DNA of 64,000 nt from Halorussus lipolyticus (GTDB lineage Archaea > Halobacteriota > Halobacteria > Halobacteriales > Haladaptataceae): contig NZ_CP119804.1 of assembly GCF_029338375.1 (NCBI RefSeq), positions 3,058,955-3,122,954 of the forward strand. Reading direction: 5' to 3'. This document shows, piece by piece, positions 24,779 to 33,459 of the stretch; within the stretch, counting starts at the first letter, position 1, and each line of letters starts with the position of its first letter. The position numbers and the translations under genes were made by a program. The notes below the pieces were generated by a model. It made no database searches. It saw nothing but the letters and a program-made list of their open reading frames with translations, and had not been told where the DNA came from.

Positions 24779-25888
24779 TCATGCTACACTTCGCCCGGAC
24801 CGGACCAGATTCCCGGCCAGCAGGCCGACGCTCACGACGAAGAACAGCGCGCCGAGCGGCGAGGCCAAATCCACGAACAGCCAGTAGAGCGGCGCGGCCG
24901 CGGCGGGACCCACCGAGACCACGGCCATCTCGGCGAGAACCGGGCCACAGCAACAGCAGGCGTTGGGCGCGGCGACGGCCGCCGACCCGGCGGTGGCCTC
25001 TGCCCCGCCGCCCGACGAGTTTGCTCGCCACTGGGAGGCTAGCAGGGCGGCGTTGAGTCCCACGAGGACCGCCACCAGTCCGACCAGCAGGCCCATCCCG
25101 ACAGAGACGACGCCGCTGAGGGGCGCGGTCCCGAGGAAGTCGTGGAAGTGGAACTCGACCGCGGGCCAGTAGACCAGCGGGTTCGTGACCTGCGAGGTCG
25201 TGACGAAACTGGATTCGAGTTCGACGCCGCGGCCGGGTTCGGGCACGAAGGTCAACATCCCCATCGAGAACATGAAGAACAGGCCCGCGACGACGCCCGT
25301 GCCGGTTCCGAACCACCTGCTCGGTCGGTCGGCGAGCGCCCGGCCGACCAGACCGCGAGCGTCGCGCCAGACGACGTAGCCGACCGTCACGGGGACCGAA
25401 AGCGCCAGCAGGTAGCCCAGCGGGTTGGTCAGCGACCCCGGCACGACGACTGGGTAGGCGACCCACAGGCCCAACAGCATCCCGAGCGCGGCGTACCGAG
25501 GCCGGTCGGGCCACTGCATCCGACCGACGACGAGGCTTCCGACCACGATTGCGAGGCCGATACCGAGCGTCAGCGGGCCGTACCACGCCCTCGCAATCGG
25601 GGGCTGACTGGCCGCGAGCGATTCGACCGGCGAGAGTTGCACGAGTCCAATCGCGCCGACCGCGGCCACCGCGAGGCCGGCGAACGCGCCCGACAGCGCG
25701 GCCGTCGCCGAGGTCCGCCGGCGCGCGTAGCCGCTTCCGACCGCGACGACGACGCCGACCAGAAGGACCGCGAGCGCGAGCCATTGGGGCATCGGCGGCG
25801 CGGCCTCGCCGCCGTGGGCCGACGCGACCGGCATCGCGGCGAGCGCGGCGAACAGCGTCCCTCCTCGGGCGACAGAACGAGTGTTCAT
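24779..25888 (-). CDS. Polytopic membrane protein with a tetracysteine motif
   Basis: 369 residues, an N-terminal signal-like helix plus about nine further predicted helices. An FHFHDFLG segment (residues 246-253) clusters two histidines near a membrane face. A run of four cysteines (residues 311-314, CCCCGP) sits at the start of a later helix. Both are plausible metal ligands, for example copper or haem handling, but I cannot assign a family. It is located 69 bases after a VIT1-like transporter on the same strand. Function not claimed. Confidence 0.72.
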   Translation of the reverse strand: MNTRSVARGGTLFAALAAMPVASAHGGEAAPPMPQWLALAVLLVGVVVAVGSGYARRRTSATAALSGAFAGLAVAAVGAIGLVQLSPVESLAASQPPIARAWYGPLTLGIGLAIVVGSLVVGRMQWPDRPRYAALGMLLGLWVAYPVVVPGSLTNPLGYLLALSVPVTVGYVVWRDARGLVGRALADRPSRWFGTGTGVVAGLFFMFSMGMLTFVPEPGRGVELESSFVTTSQVTNPLVYWPAVEFHFHDFLGTAPLSGVVSVGMGLLVGLVAVLVGLNAALLASQWRANSSGGGAEATAGSAAVAAPNACCCCGPVLAEMAVVSVGPAAAAPLYWLFVDLASPLGALFFVVSVGLLAGNLVRSGRSVA

Positions 25889-25957
25889 GGGCGGGACTCG
25901 GCGTCGGAGCGATTTGTATTCGTTGCATCCCGGATTGGCGGTCGGACTGATGTCTCG

Positions 25958-26497
25958 TCACGCCGCACCAGCCAGCAGGTCGCCGACGACGAACGCGACC
26001 ACCGCCGCGAGCATCCCGATGGCGAACATCTCCGCACCGCTCCGGAGCCATCCCCGGTCGGTCACGAGGCTCCGACTCGCGCCGACGACGAAGAACGTGA
26101 CGCCCGTGACCGCGACGGCTGACGGGAACAGCGGCCGGACCGCCAGCGCGTAGGGAATCAGCGGCATCACCCCCGCGAGGACGAACGCGACGAAGGTGGC
26201 CAGCGCGGTACTGGCGGGGGATTTACCGTCGGCCTCGGCCGCCGAGGAGTCGCCGCGACTCTCTCGATAGGCGAGTTCCGACTGCCTGCTCAGGTAGTTG
26301 CTCATCCCCATCGAGAAGCCGTCGGCAAAGAGGTTGGCCGCGCCCAGCACGAGGACGATGGAGGGCGACAGCGATGCACCCGCGACGCCCGCCACGACGG
26401 CGAACGTGGTCACGATGCCGTCGTTCGCGCCGTAGACGAACTCCGCGATGTACGCGCCGGACCGCTCGGCGTCGTCGCCCAGCAGGACTTCCAACAT
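25958..26497 (-). CDS. VIT1/CCC1-family transporter
   Basis: 179 residues. [65 protein letters not shown] is the VIT1/CCC1 signature: DG in helix 1, then the ADGFSMGxSxYL glutamate/methionine helix. C-terminal helices complete the five-helix fold. Family members export Fe2+ or Mn2+ from the cytosol into vacuoles or out of the cell. The long cytosolic metal-binding domain of eukaryotic VIT is missing, as usual in prokaryotic short forms. Confidence 0.88.
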   Translation of the reverse strand: MLEVLLGDDAERSGAYIAEFVYGANDGIVTTFAVVAGVAGASLSPSIVLVLGAANLFADGFSMGMSNYLSRQSELAYRESRGDSSAAEADGKSPASTALATFVAFVLAGVMPLIPYALAVRPLFPSAVAVTGVTFFVVGASRSLVTDRGWLRSGAEMFAIGMLAAVVAFVVGDLLAGAA

Positions 26498-26653
26498 GCC
26501 GAGGAGTACGCGACCATCCGCAAAGAATCTCGGCGTCGTGGAGAAATCCCTGCAAACGGTCGGGAGCGATATAAACTCGAAAGCAATGATTTTGTTGCTC
26601 TGGCTCGCTCGGGTCGCCGAAAGCTACGTCCGCGTGGCCGCCGACCCTCCGCT

Positions 26654-27736
26654 ATGGACGACGCCCTCTCGGAGTTCGGCCGGCGCGACTGGCAGACCGA
26701 ATCGGACCTCGAACTCCTGCGGTTCGCCATGATAGGGTTGGGGTGGTGGACCCGCGAGGAGGCCATTCCCGCCACGGAACAGAGCGACTGGTGCGAGACC
26801 ACCGTGGTCGTCAGCGGCGACCACGACAAGGCTGAGGACGTGGCCGAGTCCGCGGAGCGCGCCGAGACAGCCATCACCTACGACGAGTTCCACGACGGCG
26901 CGGCAACCGACGAGTACGATGCAGTCTACATCGCCACGCCGAACGCCAAGCACCTCGAATTCGCGGAGTCGGCCGCCGAGTTCGGCAAGGCTGTTCTCTG
27001 CGAGAAACCGATGGAGGCGACCCCCGAACGCGCCCGCCGGATGGTCGGGACCTGCGAGGACGCCGACGTTCCGCTCATGGTCGCCTACCGGATGCAGACC
27101 GAACCCGCGGTCCGCCGGGCGCGGGAACTCGTCCAGAACGGTGCCATCGGCGACCCCGTGCTGGTCCACGGGAGCATGTCCCAGCGCCTGCTGGAGATGA
27201 TTCCCAACCCCGACCAGTGGCGACTGAATCCCGACCTCTCGGGGCCGGGAGCGTCCGTGATGGACCTCGGTATCTATCCCCTGAACACCGCTCGGTTCGT
27301 CCTCGACGCCGAACCCGCCGAAGTCTCGGCGTTCGCCCGGTCAGACGACGACGCCTTCGACGACGTGCCCGACGAGGTTGCCACCTTTGAGATTCGCTTC
27401 GACGACGGCACTCTCTCGGCCTGCTCGGCAAGCCAGAACGCCGCCCAGTCGAGTCACCTCAAAGTCGTCGGCACCGAGGGCGAGGTCAGCGTCGAACCTG
27501 CGTTCTTCGACCGCCAGAACCGGAAGTTCGCGCTCGAAGTCGGTGGCAACCGGGCCAACGTTGAGTACGAGCAGGTTGACCAGATGCTGGAGGAGTTCGA
27601 CTACTTCGTCCACCAAATTCGGACCGACGGCGAGATTCATCCCGACGGCCGCCACGGCCTGACCGACATCGAGGCCATGCACGCCGTCTACGAGAGCGCC
27701 GAGACGGGTTCGACGGTCTCGCTCTCGGATATTTGA
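26654..27736 (+). CDS. Gfo/Idh/MocA-family dehydrogenase, similar to haloarchaeal Gfo6
   Basis: 360 residues. The NAD(P)-binding Rossmann start is [17 protein letters not shown]. The EKPMEAT motif carries the catalytic lysine, and a C-terminal beta-sheet domain with [21 protein letters not shown] (the catalytic DxGxY) follows. The [13 protein letters not shown] opening matches haloarchaeal D-xylose 1-dehydrogenase (Gfo6), so a sugar 1-dehydrogenase activity is likely. No other pentose genes are adjacent, so the substrate stays open. Confidence 0.85.
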   Translation: MDDALSEFGRRDWQTESDLELLRFAMIGLGWWTREEAIPATEQSDWCETTVVVSGDHDKAEDVAESAERAETAITYDEFHDGAATDEYDAVYIATPNAKHLEFAESAAEFGKAVLCEKPMEATPERARRMVGTCEDADVPLMVAYRMQTEPAVRRARELVQNGAIGDPVLVHGSMSQRLLEMIPNPDQWRLNPDLSGPGASVMDLGIYPLNTARFVLDAEPAEVSAFARSDDDAFDDVPDEVATFEIRFDDGTLSACSASQNAAQSSHLKVVGTEGEVSVEPAFFDRQNRKFALEVGGNRANVEYEQVDQMLEEFDYFVHQIRTDGEIHPDGRHGLTDIEAMHAVYESAETGSTVSLSDI

Positions 27737-27774
27737 TATAGCGGGAAACAATTTACCACCGTCTCCTCGCCGAA

Positions 27775-27786
27775 CGTTTATAAACG
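27775..27786. promoter_or_regulatory. Orphan palindromic TATA box CGTTTATAAACG
   Basis: A 12-base perfect palindrome containing TTTATAAA lies 39 bases after the dehydrogenase gene. No plus-strand gene starts within the next 2.7 kb, and on the minus strand it would point into the 3' end of the dehydrogenase gene. It could drive an unannotated RNA across 27810-27985. Confidence 0.4.
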
Positions 27787-27984
27787 AAGCCGGGACCAAT
27801 TCGGGCCACTCTGACGAGTTCCAGCGACAGACGCGAGGCGAATAGACCGCCGAACGACCGGACCCCCGAACGTGGCCACGAGAGGCGCGCTCCGACTCGA
27901 AGAATCACGCCGTTCAGTCGTCGCAAGCGCCGCGAGGAGCGACGCGAAGAATAGCGAGTGCCGGAATTCGCCGAAAGAAAGCGT

Positions 27985-28554
27985 TCAGCCGAGGAGGTAG
28001 CCCAGTTTCGGGTACCGCTCGGTCAGGGTCTCGCCGCCGAGGTCGTAGTTCTCGATGATGGCGTCCAGTCCGAGGATGCGGCCCGCGCCGAACGCCGCGA
28101 CGGCGAGGAACACCAGCATGTACGCGAAGTCCCCGTTGATGAGGCCGTGGGCGACGTCCCAGTTGCTGAAGTAGAACATCAGCATCATGAACGCGCCGAA
28201 GAACGCCGCGAGGCGGGTCAGCACGCCCACCAGCAGGGCCATCCCGATGAGGAGTTCGCCCCACGGGACCGCGATGCTGAGGAAGTCAGCGAACCAGACT
28301 GTCGAACCCATCCAGTGGAACATCTCGACCAGCGGACTCTCGGCCGGAACCGCGTTCATCAGGTAGCCAGTCGCGCTGAACGGTTCCGCGGCGGTAATCT
28401 TGTCCCATCCGGAGTAGAGGAATGCGTAGCCCATCATGAGGCGTAACGCGAGGACGAACCACGCGCTCAGGCTGTGGGCCTTGCCGTGGACCGTGACGCC
28501 GCCAATCGTACTCTCGAACTCGTTGACTCGGGTTTTGATGTCAGAAGTTGCCAT
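27985..28554 (-). CDS. DoxX-family membrane protein
   Basis: 189 residues. Four helices match DoxX: FVLALRLMMGYAFLYSGWDKI, FLSIAVPWGELLIGMALLVGVLTRLAAFFGAFMMLMFYFSNWD, and AYMLVFLAVAAFGAGRILGLD. The RxxxGxxFLYSGxDKI pattern is diagnostic. DoxX proteins accompany quinone oxidoreductases or act in membrane redox stress; the partner is not visible here. A strong TATA box lies 40-51 bases upstream. Confidence 0.9.
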   Translation of the reverse strand: MATSDIKTRVNEFESTIGGVTVHGKAHSLSAWFVLALRLMMGYAFLYSGWDKITAAEPFSATGYLMNAVPAESPLVEMFHWMGSTVWFADFLSIAVPWGELLIGMALLVGVLTRLAAFFGAFMMLMFYFSNWDVAHGLINGDFAYMLVFLAVAAFGAGRILGLDAIIENYDLGGETLTERYPKLGYLLG

Positions 28555-28593
28555 CGTAGTTCACCTTACAGTTCAACAGACGCACCGGTAGCG

Positions 28594-28605
28594 TATATAA
28601 ACAGA
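28594..28605 (-). promoter_or_regulatory. TATA box of doxX (CTGTTTATATAC on the minus strand)
   Basis: TTTATATA about 40 bases upstream of the doxX ATG predicts transcription start ~15 bases before the start codon. It lies in the 115-base spacer between ubaA and doxX. Confidence 0.55.
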
Positions 28606-28669
28606 CACTGATTCCCGGAAAAAGAGAATGAAGAAACCGTGAGACGCGGTCTCAGTCTGTGGCGTGTTG

Positions 28670-29503
28670 TCAGTCGGCGCTCACCGGGCAGGCCTCCTCG
28701 GTGTACTCGACTTGGGCCACCGAGTCGATGGGATTCTCGCCGCAGACCGGACAGTCGGGGTTGGGCTTGAATTCGACCTCCTCGAAACTCATCTCCATCG
28801 CGTCGTAGAATATCATCCGACCGTCCAGCAGTTCGGCCGAATCGAGGCCGCCGTCCTCGCAGAGCAGGTACTTGACGGTCTCGGTGGCCTGAATGCACCC
28901 GACGGTCCCCGGAAGCACGCCCAGCACGCCGGTACTCGCGCAGTCGGGGACCATCCCTTGGGGTGGGGCCTCGGGGAACAGACACCGGTAGCAGGGTCCC
29001 TCGGTGGTGAACGTCGTGACCTGCCCCTCGAACTTGTAAATCGCGCCGTGGGAGAACGGCGTCCCCGAGAGGGTGCAGGCGTCGTTGACCAGATAGCGCG
29101 TCCGGAAGTTGTCGCTGGCGTCTACCACGAAGTCGTAGTCCGCGATTAACTCCTCGGCGTTGTCGGGTTCGACGCGGACGTGGTGGGTCCGAACGTCCAC
29201 GTCGGGGTTGAGGTCGGCCACGAACTCCGCCGCCGACTCGACTTTCGGTCGGCCTACGTCGTCGTTGCCGTGGATAATCTGGCGCTGGAGGTTGCTGAGT
29301 TCCACCTCGTCGTCGTCGGCGATGCCCAGTTCGCCGACGCCCGCCGCCGAGAGGTACTGGATGACCGGCGCTCCGAGGCCGCCCGCGCCGACGACCAGCA
29401 CCGAGGCGTCGAGCAGGGCCTGCTGGCCCTCGGGTCCCACCTCGTCCATGATGATGTGCCGCGAGTAGCGGTCGAGTTGGGTCGGGTCGAGTGAGAGGCT
29501 CAT
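28670..29503 (-). CDS. ubaA: SAMP-activating E1-like enzyme
   Basis: 277 residues of the MoeB/ThiF/E1 family. The nucleotide-binding loop is VVGAGGLGAPV (GAGGLG at 39-44), with the RxxRQ element in NLQRQIIHGNDDVG. Zinc ligands are Cys171/Cys174 (CYRC) and Cys251/Cys254 (CPVC). Cys188 (PDCASTG) aligns with the catalytic cysteine described for haloarchaeal UbaA. It adenylates the C-terminus of small archaeal modifier proteins for protein conjugation, tRNA thiolation and molybdopterin sulfur transfer. NcsA, a tRNA-thiolation partner, is encoded at 56.9 kb. Confidence 0.94.
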   Translation of the reverse strand: MSLSLDPTQLDRYSRHIIMDEVGPEGQQALLDASVLVVGAGGLGAPVIQYLSAAGVGELGIADDDEVELSNLQRQIIHGNDDVGRPKVESAAEFVADLNPDVDVRTHHVRVEPDNAEELIADYDFVVDASDNFRTRYLVNDACTLSGTPFSHGAIYKFEGQVTTFTTEGPCYRCLFPEAPPQGMVPDCASTGVLGVLPGTVGCIQATETVKYLLCEDGGLDSAELLDGRMIFYDAMEMSFEEVEFKPNPDCPVCGENPIDSVAQVEYTEEACPVSAD

Positions 29504-29587
29504 AGCCGAGGCTTGGTGGTCTCTGGGTAAAAAAGCGCCGCTGGCCGATGTGAAAGAGTGAAAATTCGAGTGTGTGGTGGGGTGGCG

Positions 29588-30178
29588 TTACTTCGCGCGA
29601 CCCTGACCGCCGTTGTTGCTCGGGCGGTTGTGTTCCGTGCCCTTGCCCTTCTGCTGGAGGCCGCGGTTGTCCTGTCCCGCACTGGTCAGGCCCCGGAAGG
29701 CCCGACCCTTGTGGGAGTCGTCGCAAATCCAGTTGAGGTCGTCGTCGTTCTGGATGGCACCGTGTTCCGGGTCCAGCAGAATCACTTCGAACCACTTCTG
29801 GCTACCGTCCTCGCCGACCCAGTAAGAGTTCAGCACGCGCAGGTTGCGGTACTTCCGGCTGGAACGCTCCTCGGCGATGCGCTGGAGGTTCTTGCGCCGG
29901 TAGATGCGGTTGACACCCTGCCGCTTCGAGCGTCGGCCAGCGGTGAACCGCTCCTTGCGGGCCGAGCCTTTGCGAACGCTGACGCGGGCCACGACGACGC
30001 CCTGCTTGGCCTTGTAGCCGAGTTCGCGGGCCTTGTCGAGGCGGGTCGGTCGCTCGACTCGCTCGATAGCGCCTTGGTCGCGCCATTCCTGCTTTCGTTG
30101 CCACTGGAGTTCGGCGAGATCGCCGTCGTCCGGGTCCTTCCACGCGTCCTTGATGTGGGAGTAGAAGCTTTTTGCCAT
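29588..30178 (-). CDS. rpl15e: 50S ribosomal protein L15e
   Basis: 196 residues, archaeal/eukaryotic L15e. It is basic by haloarchaeal standards: MAKSFYSHIKDAWKDPDD, then RLDKARELGYKAKQGVVVARVSVRKGSARKERFTAGRRSKRQG and the QRIAEERSSRKYRNLRVLNSYWVGEDGSQKWFEVIL core. It ends with a Gly/Asn/Gln-rich tail. The ATG at 30178 is fixed by the conserved MAKSFYSHI start. The leader upstream contains three stem-loops and a TATA box ~125 bases before the start codon. Confidence 0.97.
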   Translation of the reverse strand: MAKSFYSHIKDAWKDPDDGDLAELQWQRKQEWRDQGAIERVERPTRLDKARELGYKAKQGVVVARVSVRKGSARKERFTAGRRSKRQGVNRIYRRKNLQRIAEERSSRKYRNLRVLNSYWVGEDGSQKWFEVILLDPEHGAIQNDDDLNWICDDSHKGRAFRGLTSAGQDNRGLQQKGKGTEHNRPSNNGGQGRAK

Positions 30179-30207
30179 GTGTATCACCACGGGCGTTGGG
30201 TGGTTCA

Positions 30208-30274
30208 GTCCGCGAGGAGCGGACCACATTCCGTCCTGTGGAAACAGGTGCCCGCTGGTGCCCGTCTACCAGCG
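30208..30274 (-). promoter_or_regulatory. Structured 5' leader of rpl15e with three hairpins
   Basis: Three consecutive perfect inverted repeats fill the predicted leader: a 7-bp stem 30253-30259/30268-30274 (CGCTGGT/ACCAGCG, 8-base loop); a 5-bp stem 30224-30228/30237-30241 (CCACA/TGTGG, 8-base loop); and a 6-bp stem 30208-30213/30219-30224 (GTCCGC/GCGGAC, 5-base loop). The second and third share one base. Such a leader in a ribosomal protein mRNA suggests autogenous or rRNA-mimic control. The structure is seen; the function is inferred. Confidence 0.55.
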
Positions 30275-30301
30275 AGTTGCCGAAATTTCTCGTCGTCGGG
30301 G

Positions 30302-30307
30302 TTTAAG
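30302..30307 (-). promoter_or_regulatory. TATA-like box of rpl15e (CTTAAA on the minus strand)
   Basis: CTTAAA on the minus strand, 125 bases before the ATG. Transcription start ~25 bases further on would fall near 30278, so the mRNA would have an unusually long leader (~100 bases) for a haloarchaeal gene, including all three hairpins. Confidence 0.5.
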
Positions 30308-30535
30308 GGCTTCGTCTTCGCTCTGCGTGGGTTGGTTGCGTCCGGCCGAAACTCCGTTGCAGACCGTTTCATTCACCCGTTTTCGACTGAATCTGACTGC
30401 CGATAGATTACTCGGCGGATAACAAAGGTCCCCGAGCGTCAGGTATCCCTATGGCACACACCAACGCCAGCGACCGACCGAGCGGTGACCGAGTGGCCGA
30501 CGAGCGACCGACCCAGCGCACGGGAGGACGGTAAC

Positions 30536-30688
30536 GTGGCTATCCTCGAACTCGCCATCGCGTTCTTCGTCCTCGCAATCATCGCCGGTGCGGTCGGCGC
30601 GGGCGGCGTCGCGGGACTGTCGATGGACGTGGCCAAGTGGCTGGTAATCGTCTTCCTCGTGTTGGCCGTGGTCTCGCTGGTGTTGTGA
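30536..30688 (+). CDS. DUF1328 small membrane protein
   Basis: 50 residues ([50 protein letters not shown]). It consists of two short helices with the G-x-G-G-(I/V)-A-G turn that defines DUF1328 (YtjA-like) proteins. The GTG at 30536 is chosen because a GGAGGACG ribosome-binding site precedes it and the upstream residues are non-hydrophobic. Function unknown; stress-associated in some bacteria. Confidence 0.82.
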   Translation: MAILELAIAFFVLAIIAGAVGAGGVAGLSMDVAKWLVIVFLVLAVVSLVL

Positions 30689-30811
30689 GACCGCGAGGAG
30701 ACGCCGGCCGCCGACGCCGCGAGGAGGGCAGTCCGACGTGACGACGGAGGCGTGAGCAGACAGAGGTGAACGTCCTCGGACCGGTCGCAAATAACTGCGG
30801 GGCGGAAGCCG

Positions 30812-31747
30812 TCAGTAGACGACGCCGAACAGGCCGTTCGACGAGTCGTCGTCGCCGTAGCCCGTGCCGTTGGCCACGTCGATGTTGTCGGTCAGGTAGT
30901 AGCCGTCGTCGATGGTGCTGTCCCACACGTCGAGGAACGTCCGGCGCGAGTCGGCGAAGCGCCAGTCGTTGTAGCAGTGACACTCGGGGTCGTGGTGGGC
31001 CTGCGCGACGACCGCGTAGTCGTCGCTATCGTCGGTCGGCAGGTTGTAGAGGCGGCCGTGCCACTGCGAGGAGGGTCCGGTCGGTTTCGAGGCGTGAACG
31101 TCCTGCTTTTTCATCGTCGTACCGTTGTCCAGCAAGACGTATCGGTCGCCGGCGAAGCCTTCCCAGTAGCCGTTCCACGCGGCCTGATTGTACATCTTGG
31201 TATCGACCTCGCTGGCGTTCATCCCGAGATAGCGCCGCCAGCCGACGTTGATGGGACCGGTCCGGACCAACTGGTCGCCGTCCTTGTAGACGTACAGCGG
31301 GCCGTAGTAGTAGGGCTGGCTCTGGGTGCTCACGTCTCCGGAGGTGGACACGTCGCCAGACGACTGCAACTGCTCACGCTCGGCCTGCTCGGCGGCGGCG
31401 TGCTCCTCGGGGGCACCGATGACGGCCGTCTCGCGGTAGGTCCGGGTGAACGCTCGGTCCGGATTCGTGTACTCGGCGGGAATCGCATCGCGGGGGACCT
31501 CCTCGGTCTCGAACGAGACGGCCTTGTCGCCGTACCGGCCCACGAGGTCCGAACTCACGAAGCGGTCCTCGTGGCGGTAGGTGTCGCCGTCGGGGACGAA
31601 CTTGTGGATGCGTCGGCCGGTCGCAGTAATCGGACCCTCGCTGGTCGCAGTGGCCGCGCCAGCGCCGACGACCGTGGTTCCGAGGACGGCCGCGGTCGTT
31701 TGCAAGAACTGTCGCCGATTCGTGTTTACGCCGTTTTTATCGTTCAT
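30812..31747 (-). CDS. Tat-exported protein of unknown function
   Basis: 311 residues. The N-terminus NRRQFLQTTAAVLGTTVVGAGAATATS is a clear twin-arginine signal ending in an Ala-x-Ala-like site, so the protein should be secreted folded. The mature part is acidic, with a Ser/Thr/Gln-rich linker around residues 130-145. A Trp/Tyr-rich C-terminal half follows, with YYYGPLYVYKDGDQLVRTGPINVGWRRYLGM and the HHDPECHCYNDWRF cluster (two Cys, two His, one Asp), which may bind metal. No family recognised. Confidence 0.75.
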   Translation of the reverse strand: MNDKNGVNTNRRQFLQTTAAVLGTTVVGAGAATATSEGPITATGRRIHKFVPDGDTYRHEDRFVSSDLVGRYGDKAVSFETEEVPRDAIPAEYTNPDRAFTRTYRETAVIGAPEEHAAAEQAEREQLQSSGDVSTSGDVSTQSQPYYYGPLYVYKDGDQLVRTGPINVGWRRYLGMNASEVDTKMYNQAAWNGYWEGFAGDRYVLLDNGTTMKKQDVHASKPTGPSSQWHGRLYNLPTDDSDDYAVVAQAHHDPECHCYNDWRFADSRRTFLDVWDSTIDDGYYLTDNIDVANGTGYGDDDSSNGLFGVVY

Positions 31748-31948
31748 TTTAGACCACGAATAGAACCAATAAATAGAGGATAAAAAAGTTATGTATTAAA
31801 TAGGTTCGATTTGACAAATTGTGGCGTAACGAGGCGCGAGTGTCGATACTGGGCTACTGACGGGACGAGGAGAGGGGCAGACGACGATTTGGGGCGGTCG
31901 AGAAGTCGCTCGAACTGGGGCGACGCCAAAAGTGTGCGGACGCGGACC

Positions 31949-32860
31949 TCAGGGCGCGTGGTCCCGAACGGTCTCGAAATCGCCGTCGGCGAGCGAGTCG
32001 GCCACCGCCGCGATGTCCACGTCGTCGGGGACGAGTCGGGGATACTTCCGGGCAAAGTAGCTGACGATGTTGTCCGCGTCGCGTTCGAGGAACTCGTCGG
32101 CGTTCTCGTGGTCGGTCTCGACCGCTTGGGGCCAGTCGAAAATCGTGATGCCCTCGCTGTTGACGAAGACGTTGTACTCGCTCATGTCGGCGTGGACGTA
32201 GCCCTCGGCGTAGGCGTCGGCCATCTCCGACAGGATGAGGTCGAGGAGGGGCACGACCTGCTCGTCTTCGAGTTTGGTCCGGGAGAGTTCCACGCCGTCG
32301 ATTTTCTCCATGACGATAGCGTGGCGGTTGTGGTCCACCGGCCGGGGCACCTTCACGTCGGGGTAGAGACCTTCGAGCGCGTCGTACTCGCGCTCGGCGG
32401 CCTTCCGGGCGGTGTAGAACCACGAGACGTGTTCTCGGTCGGAGGTGTAATCGCGCTCCTTCATCACCTCGCGGAAGTTGGTGTAGCCCTCCCGGTGGTA
32501 CTTCAGCGCGAGCGGTTTGTACGACTGGACCTCGTACACGTCGCTCTCCTTGCCGACGCCGAGGGGCGACCCGAACCCTTCCAACGTCTCGCGCTCGGCG
32601 AAGGTGTGGAGCGCCAGCGCGTCGTAGCCCTCGAACTTGAGTCGATAGCCCTCGTACTGAATCGTCTGGCGTTCGACGAGTTCCCGGTCGAGACACCGGT
32701 CGAGTCGATAATCTACCTCCTCGGCGGTCAACCGCGAGAACTCCGGCAACTTCTCGCGGGCGACCCACTCCGAGAAGCGCATCCCCTGCTCGATGCCGGA
32801 CAGCAGATGGAAGTCCTCGGGTTCCAACTCGGCCAGCATGCCCGCGACGTTCTGTACCAT
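31949..32860 (-). CDS. rio2: RIO2-type serine/threonine protein kinase
   Basis: 303 residues. It has the N-terminal RIO2 winged helix (MLAELEPEDFHLLSGIEQGMRFSEWV...RLTAEEVDYRLDRCLD). The kinase domain follows: the ATP loop GVGKESDVYEV, catalytic YVHADMSEYNVFV (the HxDxxxxN type) and the metal-binding IFDWPQAV. RIO2 is an ATPase/kinase of late small-subunit ribosome maturation. The ATG at 32860 gives the canonical MVQNVAGML start, and a TATA-like box 24-31 bases upstream suggests a leaderless mRNA. Confidence 0.95.
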   Translation of the reverse strand: MVQNVAGMLAELEPEDFHLLSGIEQGMRFSEWVAREKLPEFSRLTAEEVDYRLDRCLDRELVERQTIQYEGYRLKFEGYDALALHTFAERETLEGFGSPLGVGKESDVYEVQSYKPLALKYHREGYTNFREVMKERDYTSDREHVSWFYTARKAAEREYDALEGLYPDVKVPRPVDHNRHAIVMEKIDGVELSRTKLEDEQVVPLLDLILSEMADAYAEGYVHADMSEYNVFVNSEGITIFDWPQAVETDHENADEFLERDADNIVSYFARKYPRLVPDDVDIAAVADSLADGDFETVRDHAP

Positions 32861-33459
32861 CACCGCCCAGTAGACGCCCGGCGGATAAAAGCCCCGCGCA
32901 ACGCGGCCTCCGACTGTCAGTCGTCCTCCTCGGGCAGAACGTCCCACTTGACTGACGACCTTTTAGCTCTATAAATTATTTGTTGCGATAGGAAATATCG
33001 CCTCCCGCGCCAATTGGCCTTTCAGAAAGCACAGTCGAAAACTGCGGCGTGAGCCACGGCCCGTCGGGCCGAAGGTCCGACAGATGGCGAACCGCGCGAG
33101 GCCAGCCGAAACCGGAATCGTGGTTTCGACTGCGCATCTGACTACCGCTCTCTGAACCGTCGAAACTGTTTTGTATCGCTTCTCACGACCTGCGAGAAAC
33201 TGCACGTTGTGAGCGACGGCCGCGTGTAAGTCGGTGCAAACGGTCGAGGCTTCCCGTCGGAGACGGATTCGCCCCGGAATCCAGAGTCTCGTCGGCCAGT
33301 CGAAGGGCACGACAAGAACTGTGTCTGTTTCTACAATATACGGTTGTCTTTGAGACTTGTACCTATATGCCTAAGCAAATTCTAATTATTCCCGAACTAT
33401 CGGCCAAGTGAGTACGCTTCACGACAAAAAAGGACTGCCCGTCGCGGACTGCTTGATGG
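32861..33459. other. 600-base spacer with AT-rich ends, no supported gene
   Basis: The longest gene-free stretch. The left end carries the rio2 promoter and a second AT-rich TATA-like element (CTATAAATTATT near 32970). The middle is of mixed composition, with a minus-strand open frame (32969-33310) whose Arg/Val-rich product has no plausible domain. The right end (33335-33400) is AT-rich. It may be decayed sequence; nothing intact is seen. Confidence 0.5.
32884..32891 (-). promoter_or_regulatory. TATA-like box of rio2 (CTTTTATC on the minus strand)
   Basis: 24-31 bases upstream of the rio2 ATG, the spacing expected for a leaderless haloarchaeal transcript. A second AT-rich box lies near 32970. 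Confidence 0.5.

Larger units (their letters stand above)
30179..30535. other. Spacer between rpl15e and the DUF1328 gene
   Basis: The first ~130 bases are the rpl15e leader and promoter. The remainder (30310-30535) is ordinary mixed-composition sequence with promoter elements for the plus-strand DUF1328 gene. A GGAGGACG Shine-Dalgarno-like run lies just before its GTG start. No additional gene seen. Confidence 0.55.

Noticed and set aside
32969-33310. Minus-strand 113-codon frame in the large spacer
   Set aside because: Composition is atypical for a haloarchaeal protein (Arg/Val-rich, few acidic residues) and no domain is visible.
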